The notes under the pieces were generated by a model. The model had not been told where the DNA came from. It did not search any database and saw only the letters and a program-made list of their open reading frames with translations. Made by a program: the position numbers and the translations under genes. Shown one piece after another: positions 6,871 to 14,389 of a stretch of 24,307 nucleotides of DNA. Position 1 is the first letter of the stretch. Every line of letters begins with the position of its first letter. Location of the stretch: positions 1 to 24,307 of the forward strand of contig CATZRJ010000030.1 in the NCBI GenBank assembly GCA_958423535.1, in the 5' to 3' direction. Source of the DNA: an uncultured Collinsella sp. Its GTDB lineage: Bacteria > Actinomycetota > Coriobacteriia > Coriobacteriales > Coriobacteriaceae.

Positions 6871-7149
6871 TCAGAGGGCCAGCGCCGAAACCGCCAGTCC
6901 GGCTTTTTGGCGTTCGGCGAGCTCGAAGATAAACGGGGCGTTTGATCTAACAAATTCTGTCAAGAAATTGAGGTCATCAGCAGTAAATCCTTCGACGTTG
7001 AACCATTTGACCGCAGGCAAGAAGCATTCCGCATGGTCAAAGCCAAAGTCAACCGGGCGCTCGACGGCTACGCGAACGGTTCCGTCTTCTCTTGTCTCTG
7101 AGTAGGCAAACTGGGTGCCATCATCAAGCTGTACATAGCTCCAAAACAT
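6871..7149 (-). CDS. 92-aa hypothetical protein preceding the MNT gene
   Basis: The start at 7149 is well supported by AAGGAGG placed 5 bases before the ATG. The longer frame back to 7203 has no such site. The protein begins 'MFWSYVQLDDGTQFAY' with a beta-rich, acidic N-terminal half ('REDGTVRVAVERPVDFGF') and a helical C-terminus ('FLTEFVRSNAPFIFELAER'). I do not recognise an established family, though such proteins seem to travel with MNT genes in Coriobacteriia. It is the first gene of a three-gene set with the MNT and RelB-like genes. A TATACT at 7176-7181 on the minus strand could be its -10. Confidence 0.75.
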   Translation of the reverse strand: MFWSYVQLDDGTQFAYSETREDGTVRVAVERPVDFGFDHAECFLPAVKWFNVEGFTADDLNFLTEFVRSNAPFIFELAERQKAGLAVSALAL

Positions 7150-7312
7150 GACTACCTCCTTAGTGTTTGCATTTGAGTATAAAGAACGGAGTGGATTTAA
7201 CACGAGGTGAATAGAATTGATCCAATAAGACCCGTACCCTGCGGCTGGCTACACAAGCGATAGTTCTTGTTTCGAAAACGCATATGGCTGCACGTTAGAC
7301 ATTGCATGCATG

Positions 7313-7345
7313 AAAAAAGCAACGCTCTCTTGACGAAAGCGTTGC
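7313..7345 (-). terminator. Terminator of the LPXTG protein gene
   Basis: An 8-bp perfect stem (GCAACGCT / AGCGTTGC, 7319-7326 with 7338-7345) with an 11-base loop is followed on the minus strand by TTTTTT. It lies about 50 bases past the stop at 7398 and separates that gene from the MNT group. Confidence 0.88.
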
Positions 7346-7397
7346 CCTTGAAGCTCCTACAGAGCTCTTGTATCGCAGTCAAGTGCGTCGTGCCGCA

Positions 7398-8492
7398 TCA
7401 GCAACGATATGCGGCGCTCAGAAGCACTGTCCCCAGCAGGAATAGCGTTAAGGAGGCAGCTATCCAGTGGTTGTCGCCGGTCTTGGGAAGCGCCGATGTT
7501 GTTGCCATAGTGGATTTGGGCTTGGTCATCTTGGTGACTGTGGTCTTGGTGGCCGTTGTCTTGGTCGACGTAGCCACGGGTTTCACCGCAGGATCCGTCG
7601 CCGATCCCGCACCGGGTTGCCCCGCAGCACGTTCGGCGCCACCAGTAGGCTCGCCCGTGCCATTCCCACGCACCTCGCCGCCGGGTGTAACGGTCTCCCC
7701 CGCCGGGCCGGTGGTGCCATCGGGCTCAATCACCACGTGCGGTGCCACGGCCCCGTCAGCATCCACCACGTCGGCAGCACCAAAGGCTCCACCTGCGGGC
7801 GTCACAAAGTGCGCAGCCACGAGCGATCCGCGATCGCAGACAACGCCGGCATCCGTACCGATCGCATCCAGCCAGGACGCATCTACGACAAGCGTCTCGC
7901 TCGCAACGTCAGCACCAAACCCCTCGTCGAATAAGCGCACGCCATAAAAGCGCAAGCCCGCATCGGATCCCGCGCCCGCGGCAACAACGCGCCCGCCGCC
8001 ACGTACTGTCAAGCTGCCCGCGGCAACGCCGGCAACAGTCTGGTCAAGAACACCTGCTCCATCGGCCCTGGCATCGACCGTGCAGCCGTCCACCGCCAGC
8101 GCCTGGGCCACATGGATCCCGCATTGCGAACCCGTCGCCGTGAGCGAGCCGGAGCCGCAAAGCGTAAGGTTTCCCCACACCTCCATGCCGCTCATGGAAA
8201 TGTCCGCATCGGGCGCATGCGTCTCGACCACGGAGTTTTGCCCGACGAGCGTCACCACCAGGTCGCCATCGACGCCGATGGCCTCGCCCGTGTAGCCGTT
8301 AAGCTCCAGATGGTCGGCATCGGTCCAAGCCCAACCGGGGCCCGAAACGCCCGGCTCGTAGTACGTGGCACCCGCAATGAACAGGCTCTCCGCGCCCGCG
8401 GCATAAGAAGGCCCGCCCAACAAAACGCATAGGCAGGCCACGGCAGTAAGCAGGATGTAGTGTCGGCTAGTGTGGAACGCGGTGGCAAACAT
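7398..8492 (-). CDS. Secreted, sortase-anchored (LPKTG) surface protein
   Basis: The 364-aa protein has an N-terminal signal peptide (hydrophobic stretch about 12-28, likely cleavage near 'SYAAGA' at 30-33). A beta-rich body of about 240 residues follows, with many short Gly/Val repeats ('LTVRGGGRVVAAG') that suggest a beta-helix or carbohydrate-binding fold. Then come a Pro/Gly/Thr-rich region and a Thr/Lys stalk ('TKTTATKTTVTKMTKPK'). LPKTG lies at 335-339, followed by a hydrophobic span and a short tail ending in Arg-Cys. Sortase would link it to peptidoglycan. The positive tail is unusually short. GGAG precedes the ATG at 8492, and it has its own terminator. Ligand unknown; adhesion or glycan binding is a guess. 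Confidence 0.85.
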   Translation of the reverse strand: MFATAFHTSRHYILLTAVACLCVLLGGPSYAAGAESLFIAGATYYEPGVSGPGWAWTDADHLELNGYTGEAIGVDGDLVVTLVGQNSVVETHAPDADISMSGMEVWGNLTLCGSGSLTATGSQCGIHVAQALAVDGCTVDARADGAGVLDQTVAGVAAGSLTVRGGGRVVAAGAGSDAGLRFYGVRLFDEGFGADVASETLVVDASWLDAIGTDAGVVCDRGSLVAAHFVTPAGGAFGAADVVDADGAVAPHVVIEPDGTTGPAGETVTPGGEVRGNGTGEPTGGAERAAGQPGAGSATDPAVKPVATSTKTTATKTTVTKMTKPKSTMATTSALPKTGDNHWIAASLTLFLLGTVLLSAAYRC

Positions 8493-8692
8493 AACCGCTC
8501 CGATCTACGCAAGAGCCAATGGAAGCTGTACCAAGAAATGCCCTAGTAGCACTAGCTATTAGTGTAGCGAGATCGGACATCGGGCTAGGAAGAAAACCCG
8601 TGATCAATCCCCAATATTAGGTGTAAATCGTTTTGCCAATCGGTGAAAGGAGGGGCCGAATGATGTTGAGTCAGATAGTAAGTTGAGTCACC

Positions 8693-8959
8693 TCATGCGA
8701 CGGAGCTTTCAGAAGTCGTGTCGTTTTGATCGAAATTGTTGTCCGGGCGATCAGATACCTCCGTTGCCATAGACACGAGTTCTTTGCGAATAACGTCAAG
8801 GGTCTCTGGAGTGAAACCTTTGGCTTCAAGATGCTTCAGGACGGCATCCGAATCCTTTAAATCGCTCGAGGCGAGCTTTACGGTTATGCATTTCCCCGTT
8901 TTCGGATCCTTATATATCAGAGCATAGATAACATCATCATCTGCTACGGCTTCCACCAT
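8693..8959 (-). CDS. 88-aa hypothetical protein, possibly the 3' half of the preceding gene
   Basis: The ATG at 8959 has AAGGAG about 10 bases upstream and lies two bases after the stop of the 170-aa ORF, so it can be read as a separate coupled gene. The protein is mixed alpha/beta ('VIYALIYKDPKTGKCITVKL', then 'LEAKGFTPETLDVIRKELVS') with a hydrophilic tail, and it matches no family I know. However, its frame stays open upstream and reads sensibly ('VVSDKDYEKRLCYCGIKEW') to a T run near 9030. That suggests it was once fused to the 170-aa ORF. It is the last gene of the HEPN-like/DUF4238 group. Confidence 0.55.
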   Translation of the reverse strand: MVEAVADDDVIYALIYKDPKTGKCITVKLASSDLKDSDAVLKHLEAKGFTPETLDVIRKELVSMATEVSDRPDNNFDQNDTTSESSVA

Positions 8960-8961
8960 GC

Positions 8962-9474
8962 TTATCCACTCCTTGATACCGCAATAACACAAACGCTTTT
9001 CATAGTCCTTGTCGGAGACAACAAAAAGCCAATCATACGATTTGCGTCATCGTATGAAAACATCAAAACGACCGCGGAATGAATGAGCTGGTTCGTGAGT
9101 TGTTTTATAGAAATAGATGAGGATGTGGATTTAGTTAAGTCGAAATATCGTTCGTCAATAAAGCGTTTGTTCAAGGGCGAGATGCCTTCCTGGGCGCCCG
9201 TCTTTGCAGAAAAATAGTCGACCTTTAGATTGCGCGAATCAAAACTGTCGCTTAGCTTGTTTGAATCCAAGAGCAAGCGAACGGTAAAGGCAGACAACAG
9301 GAGAGTCTTTTCCAGTCGAAAATTCCGATACTCATCATCCAGAGTGGTACAAGTGGAAATGTCCCGTAATTCTGTTGCGTATGACCTTAAGTCATCTTTC
9401 CAATAGCATGATTCGTAGACCATTTGATGAAACTCGCTCATTTCTCGTATGCTTGACGCAATGGAATGAAGCAC
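8962..9474 (-). CDS. 170-aa hypothetical protein, apparent frameshift near its end
   Basis: This largely helical protein is of no family I recognise. It starts with GTG at 9474 without a clear ribosome binding site; an ATG at residue 12 is an alternative. It lies 18 bases after the DUF4238 gene. The last 20 residues ('LLSPTRTMKSVCVIAVSRSG') look unlike the rest. In the -1 frame the same DNA gives 'FVVSDKDYEKRLCYCGIKEW' and runs on into the 88-aa ORF. Loss of one T from the TTTTT run near 9030 would explain this, giving an original protein of about 260 residues. It may be a companion of the DUF4238 protein. Confidence 0.55.
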   Translation of the reverse strand: MLHSIASSIREMSEFHQMVYESCYWKDDLRSYATELRDISTCTTLDDEYRNFRLEKTLLLSAFTVRLLLDSNKLSDSFDSRNLKVDYFSAKTGAQEGISPLNKRFIDERYFDLTKSTSSSISIKQLTNQLIHSAVVLMFSYDDANRMIGFLLSPTRTMKSVCVIAVSRSG

Positions 9475-9492
9475 ACGCTTGATTGACTGTTG

Positions 9493-10581
9493 CTATTCAA
9501 ACCCTTGTGTTCCACTTCTGGTAGCAAGCCATGCTTCGTGCTGCTCCTCCGCGGCAGCTTGAGACGATGCCCAGTTTTCTCTCATTTTTCGATCTTCTTC
9601 TACAATGGCTCTGCTAATGACACGTGGATAATTGATCTTGATATTTTGTATCTTCTTTTTAGAAAAGATATGTCTATAAGCACCCTTGTATATTGCCTGG
9701 TTAATTAGCTCGCATTGCCTGACGCTGAGCTGCTCCGGAATATCAAACGGTAGAGCTCCAACTTCAGTAAATAGAGCAGCATCAGGGGTTAGAGGGAGAA
9801 CCAACGTTGCGTTCCTTCGACCAAGCCCAATTCCATCTACTTCAATTTTGTTGTCTTTATATGCCCCAAAAGCGATGGCGGGATTGTCAGATGTGAGAAA
9901 GAAATGCTCCCTTGGCGGCCTAACTATTGTCCAATTAAAGTTTCTAACTCTGTTACCGACGCTCCCGTTAACAAAAGAAGCAATTGAAGAAAGGAAACTA
10001 GCTCGCCCCAATACAATTGAAGACTTAATGGTGCCCGTCTCAAAATCGATATCGGCTTCAATTGGTTGAACGGGAAATGGATTAAATTGCTCGGGCTTAT
10101 GAACAACCGGGTGTGCAATCCCCAGCTCTTTTTCATAAAAATATTTCGACACGATATCTGGTATTTGATTAGTGATTTCCTCAAATGCCTCTTCGGTCAG
10201 TTTGGCGTTCTTTATCAAATAAGCAGGCGTTCGAAAATGCTGAATCAGCCAGAAGTCAACCAGACAATTAATGTCATTCTTTGAGAGCGCCGCCCCAGAG
10301 ATGATCTTTCTTAGGATCGCGGATACCGGCGCCTCGTACTCATCGCAAAAATAATTCTCGATATCGTCGACATCGGACCCTGCGGTTCGTTGTGTGTATA
10401 GGTCATCCCAAGTGCACGCCGTCTTTAATGATGTCGTACGCCAAGTCTTCTCCCTATCATCTTCTACAACCAACTTGTAATCCCATAGCGAATTGCCGTT
10501 AGACGACCAATTGCGTAAGTAAAACTGTGGTACAAAATGGTTATGATGCGTGATTTGCTTATTATTGATATTCGGGCTCAT
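9493..10581 (-). CDS. DUF4238 domain-containing protein
   Basis: The N-terminal 'HHNHFVPQFYLRNWS' (12-26), the central 'FFLTSDNPAIAFG' and 'TLVLPLTPDAALF' are hallmarks of DUF4238. The length (362 aa) is a little above the usual 280-330, with a charged, Gln/Ala-rich C-terminal tail ('ASSQAAAEEQHEAW'). The biochemical role is not established. Such genes often sit in accessory and defence-rich regions. It lies 52 bases after the 665-aa HEPN-like gene and 18 bases before the 170-aa ORF, so the three are probably one operon. Base composition is clearly more A/T-rich than the polysaccharide genes, in keeping with acquisition by transfer. Confidence 0.85.
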   Translation of the reverse strand: MSPNINNKQITHHNHFVPQFYLRNWSSNGNSLWDYKLVVEDDREKTWRTTSLKTACTWDDLYTQRTAGSDVDDIENYFCDEYEAPVSAILRKIISGAALSKNDINCLVDFWLIQHFRTPAYLIKNAKLTEEAFEEITNQIPDIVSKYFYEKELGIAHPVVHKPEQFNPFPVQPIEADIDFETGTIKSSIVLGRASFLSSIASFVNGSVGNRVRNFNWTIVRPPREHFFLTSDNPAIAFGAYKDNKIEVDGIGLGRRNATLVLPLTPDAALFTEVGALPFDIPEQLSVRQCELINQAIYKGAYRHIFSKKKIQNIKINYPRVISRAIVEEDRKMRENWASSQAAAEEQHEAWLATRSGTQGFE

Positions 10582-10633
10582 TAAAACCTCCGCTTAGCTT
10601 CACAGAGAATCTTTTGAGGACTTGCGTCACCGA

Positions 10634-12631
10634 TTACGGCAATGGCTGGTGCTCCCCATACATCGGCCAATCAATTAACTCTAAGTTTCCTCCGTGGTCG
10701 GTGTAGCGGATGAGTTCCTCGCTAATCTTTAAAGTAATTTCGATAATTAGCGTAAGGAACAAATAGTAATCTCGAGCGAACTGGTTTGAATTAGGGCCAT
10801 CAACAGGAGAGTTACCGTGGTCATACGAATTTCGTAGTGCCAAGGCATTTGAATGGATTGCATTATTGAACATGTAGTTCAAGTAAGCTGCTTCGTCAGG
10901 TGAAAATAAAGCGTTGCTATACTTCAAATAACCTTGCTTTACCAGCTCACTAACTTCTTCAATGGTTACTTTCGGGCAACGCCAAAGCGGGCATGCACTC
11001 GAATCCCAAATTATCTTTAAATAATTAGCTTTCTTAGAAGGCAATAAACGCCCGTCTTTATCAGATTCAGCTAAAAAGCCCTTGTTTACTAGCGATTCTA
11101 TTGCCGATCGGTAATCTCCGTCGTAATCGTCGACATGGACCACATGTTTATACAGCAAGTCCCAAAGGTTGTCTTCTGAGCTTTTGATGCGGGATGTGAA
11201 GGCAAGCAATGATTGATCCCAAAGCAAAGGTTTCGCCACTTCGTCATAGTGTTCACCCCTAATTACGTATTTATTTCTATGCAATGATTTAAAGTCAGAA
11301 AATAGCTTGAAGTTTTCAAATCGAAAATAGTCCGGATCGATTGTATGCTTTTTTGAATATAGTGAGTACGCCTTTAGTGCACGTTCAAGCTCCGGGCCCA
11401 TGGCCTTGCATTTATCAAGCCACGAGCATCCGGCTGCTGGTAAAGAGATTGAGAAACCCCCAATCCCGAGTTCTTTAGCAAAATAGACGTTATAAGTCCA
11501 TTCAATTGCATCTTCCAAGCGTCTACCATTTCTTTCAAGAAGCTGTGCATATAGTGCCGTTTCTTCTAGTAGAAGATCCTGACGCATTTTAAAGAATATG
11601 TTGTTGTCGTATTCGTCCTTGGCACGCATACCAAAGGTTTTCATCAGGGTAGATTCATCGTGTTCGTGGGCGGGGCAAGTCAGAAGCCCCCGCTCGTCTA
11701 AATAATCAAAGACGTACGCGCAGTTGTTCATTATGGTTGGATAATCAAGGTAACGACTTAGCCACTCTTCACTAAAGAAAGTCTTTAGAGTATTTCCATC
11801 CACATAGGAATCTTTGCATGCAATTTGGTTGCCGCTAATCGAAGCTTCAATACCGTATTCAATGCCCCCAGTCTCATCAATTAGCCGTCTGCTTAATTCC
11901 TCATAGCGTCTTTTGGCCTTTACGCGAACTTCAATTGACGGACTATAGTCTTTTGCTGCTGCACTGGGCCAGTTCATGAGAACCTGGACATAATTTAGAT
12001 TTGGATTAGCCTCTGAAAGATATCTTAGAACAATTTTATCGATATCGCTTCCTGTCAATGACGGCGGTAGATATATCTTTTCTTTAGAGCGTCCATCTGC
12101 GCCAAAATGCCCAACAACTATACTCACTGCGGCGTCAATATTTCCCAACAGGGCAGTTCTGATTTGTTGGTCAAACTTATGTACTAACCCATAGTGGGAC
12201 ATTACATTTGAGATGCAGAGCGAGTGACGACTCAGCAATTCTTCAAGTTCATCGGGATTAATTTTTTCATACGCTTTAGTTGAGGAAGCGAGATTCCAAA
12301 ACTTGTCGATGTATTGCCATTCGACGTTTTCATAAACAACTAAAAGTGCATTATTTATTAAGGCAGAATGTGTAAAGGAGCATGCTTTGCCATATAGCTT
12401 ATTTAGAATACCGACTATATCGAGGCCCATATCAACGAAGGCCTCGGGTACGCATTCAATTACCCCCTTAATTTCACTGATCTCAATGGCATCGTTAATT
12501 GTTTCAATTTGATGGCTTTCGCCATCTATTAATATCTCTTTGCATCTTTCGATTGAGTGATACGTTCCATAGTCGTTGGGCCCATAACAGGAGACTCGAG
12601 AGTAATTAATTTCTTCCAAAATGATCCCCAC
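10634..12631 (-). CDS. 665-aa protein with C-terminal HEPN-like motif
   Basis: I do not recognise the full-length family. Near the C-terminus 'FSPDEAAYLNYMFNNAIHSN' is followed by 'LALRNSYDHGN', giving R600-N-S-Y-D-H605. This matches the Rx4-6H motif of HEPN ribonucleases, and a long hydrophobic helix ('YYLFLTLIIEITLKISEELI') follows, as in the DUF4209-like group. The first 560 residues are alpha-helical with no visible ATPase or nuclease motif. The frame opens at GTG 12631. A TTG at 12619 behind AGGTGGGG is a good alternative start. It heads an A/T-rich group with the DUF4238 gene. A role as an RNA-cleaving defence or abortive-infection effector is inference. Confidence 0.75.
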   Translation of the reverse strand: MGIILEEINYSRVSCYGPNDYGTYHSIERCKEILIDGESHQIETINDAIEISEIKGVIECVPEAFVDMGLDIVGILNKLYGKACSFTHSALINNALLVVYENVEWQYIDKFWNLASSTKAYEKINPDELEELLSRHSLCISNVMSHYGLVHKFDQQIRTALLGNIDAAVSIVVGHFGADGRSKEKIYLPPSLTGSDIDKIVLRYLSEANPNLNYVQVLMNWPSAAAKDYSPSIEVRVKAKRRYEELSRRLIDETGGIEYGIEASISGNQIACKDSYVDGNTLKTFFSEEWLSRYLDYPTIMNNCAYVFDYLDERGLLTCPAHEHDESTLMKTFGMRAKDEYDNNIFFKMRQDLLLEETALYAQLLERNGRRLEDAIEWTYNVYFAKELGIGGFSISLPAAGCSWLDKCKAMGPELERALKAYSLYSKKHTIDPDYFRFENFKLFSDFKSLHRNKYVIRGEHYDEVAKPLLWDQSLLAFTSRIKSSEDNLWDLLYKHVVHVDDYDGDYRSAIESLVNKGFLAESDKDGRLLPSKKANYLKIIWDSSACPLWRCPKVTIEEVSELVKQGYLKYSNALFSPDEAAYLNYMFNNAIHSNALALRNSYDHGNSPVDGPNSNQFARDYYLFLTLIIEITLKISEELIRYTDHGGNLELIDWPMYGEHQPLP

Positions 12632-12782
12632 CTTGCTTTAGTAAAATCCGCTCTCTAGTCTATCCATTCACGCGGACATAAAAATCGAATTAAAAATGCG
12701 ATGAACAGTTTTGCTATATAGCCCATGGCTAGCGGTCCAAATGCTGTCTACCGCTTCTTCCTAGGTATATGTAATTCGAAAT

Positions 12783-12822
12783 AAGATAGGGGGTATCGAC
12801 AAGCATCGATACCCCCTATCTT
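12783..12822. terminator. Strong 17-bp hairpin, likely terminator or insulator
   Basis: The arms AAGATAGGGGGTATCGA (12783-12799) and its exact complement (12806-12822) flank a six-base loop. On the minus strand the tail is TTATTTCG, and there is no long T run on either strand. It lies between the gene ending at 12976 and the 665-aa gene, so it probably separates the two units. The rest of 12632-12861 shows no gene, only A/T-rich sequence with a GCTATATAGC palindrome at 12713-12722. Confidence 0.6.
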
Positions 12823-12861
12823 CAGTGCTCAATGATTATCTTGTAACAGGTGGGCAGCCTT

Positions 12862-12936
12862 TCTCCCCCAGTCCCGCTTAAAAAGATCCCACGTGTAGAC
12901 CTTGTCCGACACGTCCGCGAGCTAGTCGCTCCAGCG
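12862..12936 (-). pseudogene. ugd: Decayed 3' end of UDP-glucose dehydrogenase (copy A)
   Basis: This 75-base block matches 14147-14221 with seven mismatches. The other copy encodes the end of ugd ('WSDELADVADKVYTRDLFKRD' region). Here the Glu codon has become TAG, Arg has become Trp, and the natural stop has become TGG, so it is not functional. Similarity ends at 12936. It appears to be a relic left by recombination or insertion at the ugd 3' end. Confidence 0.75.
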
Positions 12937-12975
12937 CGTGGTCGAGCAGCGTTCGTTCATATCACAAGCGATTAT

Positions 12976-13788
12976 TTAGTCCGTGGTCTTCGTTGCCAAC
13001 AAACTCTCGTAGTCACGTTGCAATGCGGTGGCGTAGTCGCCAAATAGTACATAGGCGTTTTGGATGCGCAGCCGATGCCGATCAATGATGGTAAGTTCAT
13101 TGAGCAACTCGATTGGAGCGGTATGGGATTGGATAGAAACAGCATCTCCTACTGAATAGCTCTGGTTGACACCGGAAACCAGCGTGGGGGTAAGGTCATG
13201 AGCCGTATTGCCATGAAACTCTCGAAAATGCTTGGCATCCGGATGCTTAAATAGGTCCTCATTAATAATAGTGATGAGCTGATTGCCGAGGGAGGAATCG
13301 GAGCAGTTCTTTCGCAGCTCTTTATACCAGTCGCACCTGGGCGCCCCATCTTTGACGGCATCAATGCTTACTAGGGAATAATCGCCCTTAGAGACGGCTG
13401 CAAGTTTAACGCACGCACGGACGAGCTGGTCCTTAAAGACGTTTGGGATATCTGCCAGGAATCTAAAGACGGGATAGACGTAATCCATAATGAGGGTGTT
13501 TCTGACATCCTTGGAGTCAATGTCTGAAACGATGGTACTCCAGGCAGAAAGAGACTTTTCATAGCGGATCATCTGGCGTACCGAATCAAATAGAGCCGCA
13601 TTATAAGTATTAAAAGTGTCAGAAAATGCATCGCCAGAGAAGCTTCCCTTGTCAGGATGAGCCGGAATGTGAGAGTTCTCAAGCTGAGCGGAATAGTAAA
13701 GCGCTGGATGTTTTGAGAGGACTGCAGCAATCTGACCAGACAGAGAGCTGGACTCTACCGGAACATGTTCGTTTGAGGCTACAGCCAT
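12976..13788 (-). CDS. 270-aa hypothetical protein, possible HEPN-like element
   Basis: The ATG at 13788 has GGAGGT six bases upstream, which decides the start. An upstream TTG at 13815 is inside the leader repeat and unlikely. The protein is mostly helical and not recognisable overall. Around residues 195-206 'HFREFHGNTAHDL' has the spacing of an R...H pair like those in HEPN proteins, but the match is weak. The gene stands alone between two remnants of the ugd 3' end (12862-12936 and 14147-14221) and is A/T-rich, so it looks like a single-gene cassette inserted beside the polysaccharide locus. A 15-bp inverted repeat lies in its leader. Confidence 0.7.
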   Translation of the reverse strand: MAVASNEHVPVESSSLSGQIAAVLSKHPALYYSAQLENSHIPAHPDKGSFSGDAFSDTFNTYNAALFDSVRQMIRYEKSLSAWSTIVSDIDSKDVRNTLIMDYVYPVFRFLADIPNVFKDQLVRACVKLAAVSKGDYSLVSIDAVKDGAPRCDWYKELRKNCSDSSLGNQLITIINEDLFKHPDAKHFREFHGNTAHDLTPTLVSGVNQSYSVGDAVSIQSHTAPIELLNELTIIDRHRLRIQNAYVLFGDYATALQRDYESLLATKTTD

Positions 13789-13807
13789 ATTAGGACCTCC
13801 GACAATG

Positions 13808-13855
13808 GTTGCCAATCAAGGCCGTTCGGCATATAGAACAGCCTTGATTGGCAAC
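13808..13855. promoter_or_regulatory. Leader hairpin with perfect 15-bp arms
   Basis: GTTGCCAATCAAGGC (13808-13822) and its exact complement (13841-13855) flank 18 bases. The block ends about 9 bases before the Shine-Dalgarno of the 270-aa gene. In RNA it would form a stable stem directly upstream of the ribosome binding site. As DNA it could be an operator. There is no T run after it, so a simple terminator is unlikely. Confidence 0.55.
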
Positions 13856-14146
13856 TTCATCCGAATACTGAATAGCCATAATGCTTGTTTTTATTTTGAA
13901 CATGTTTACCCACATGTATCCAACTTAATCAAGATAATCCAATGGATACCATGACTAAGCCTGACTGCATGGTGGGCTGAATAGGAAGAAGTTAATTCCG
14001 TTGTATAGTCATTTTGGTATCACTTAAAAACATGGGGGCAACAGAATAGCCCCTCTACTCACCTTGGCTCGCAATCTAAGAGCAGAAACAAAAGGCATGC
14101 TGCACATTATTAGCGTCGGAATAATTTAGCCCAGCGCAGACACCGC
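13856..14146. other. A/T-rich intergenic region
   Basis: I see no supported gene here. The stretch presumably carries the promoter of the 270-aa gene. No clear -35/-10 pair could be chosen with confidence. It separates that cassette from the ugd/IS debris. Confidence 0.4.
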
Positions 14147-14152
14147 TCTCCC

Positions 14153-14389
14153 CTAGTCCCTCTTAAACAGATCCCTCGTGTACACCTTGTCCGCCACGTC
14201 CGCGAGCTCGTCGCTCCAGCGGTTGGCCACGATCACGTCGCAGCCGGTCTTGAAGGCCACCAGGTTGTGCGTGACCTCGGACCCGAAGAACTCCGGCGTG
14301 TCCAGCGTGGGCTCGTAGACGATCACGGGCACGCCCTTGGCCTTCACGCGCTTTTTGACGCTCTGGATCGAACTCGCGCGGAAGTTGCC
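14153..14389 (-). pseudogene. ugd: 3' fragment of UDP-glucose 6-dehydrogenase (copy B)
   Basis: The peptide from 'NFRASSIQSVKKRVKAKGVP' to the stop matches the C-terminal NAD-dependent UDP-glucose dehydrogenase domain, including 'VIVYEPTLDTPEFFG', 'CDVIVANRWSDELADV' and 'VYTRDLFKRD'. Only about 77 of some 390 residues remain. The active-site Cys and the Rossmann domain are missing. Upstream it is joined directly to an IS256-type transposase fragment at GGCAACTTC (14381-14389), which both genes could share. Its position after the acyltransferase suggests that ugd was once part of the polysaccharide locus and was cut down by IS-related recombination. Confidence 0.8.

Noticed and set aside
7267..8432. 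Plus-strand ORFs opposite the LPXTG protein gene
   Set aside because: The minus strand has a signal peptide, an LPKTG motif, a ribosome binding site and a terminator. The plus-strand frames are Pro/Ser/Arg-rich shadows.
9025..9040. Classical -1 programmed frameshift signal in the T5 run
   Set aside because: The local bases C-TTT-TTG do not form a good X-XXY-YYZ heptamer and no clear downstream stem was seen. A one-base deletion is simpler.
12850..13047. 65-codon plus-strand ORF beside the ugd relic
   Set aside because: It is the reverse strand of the ugd 3' remnant and of the end of the 270-aa gene.
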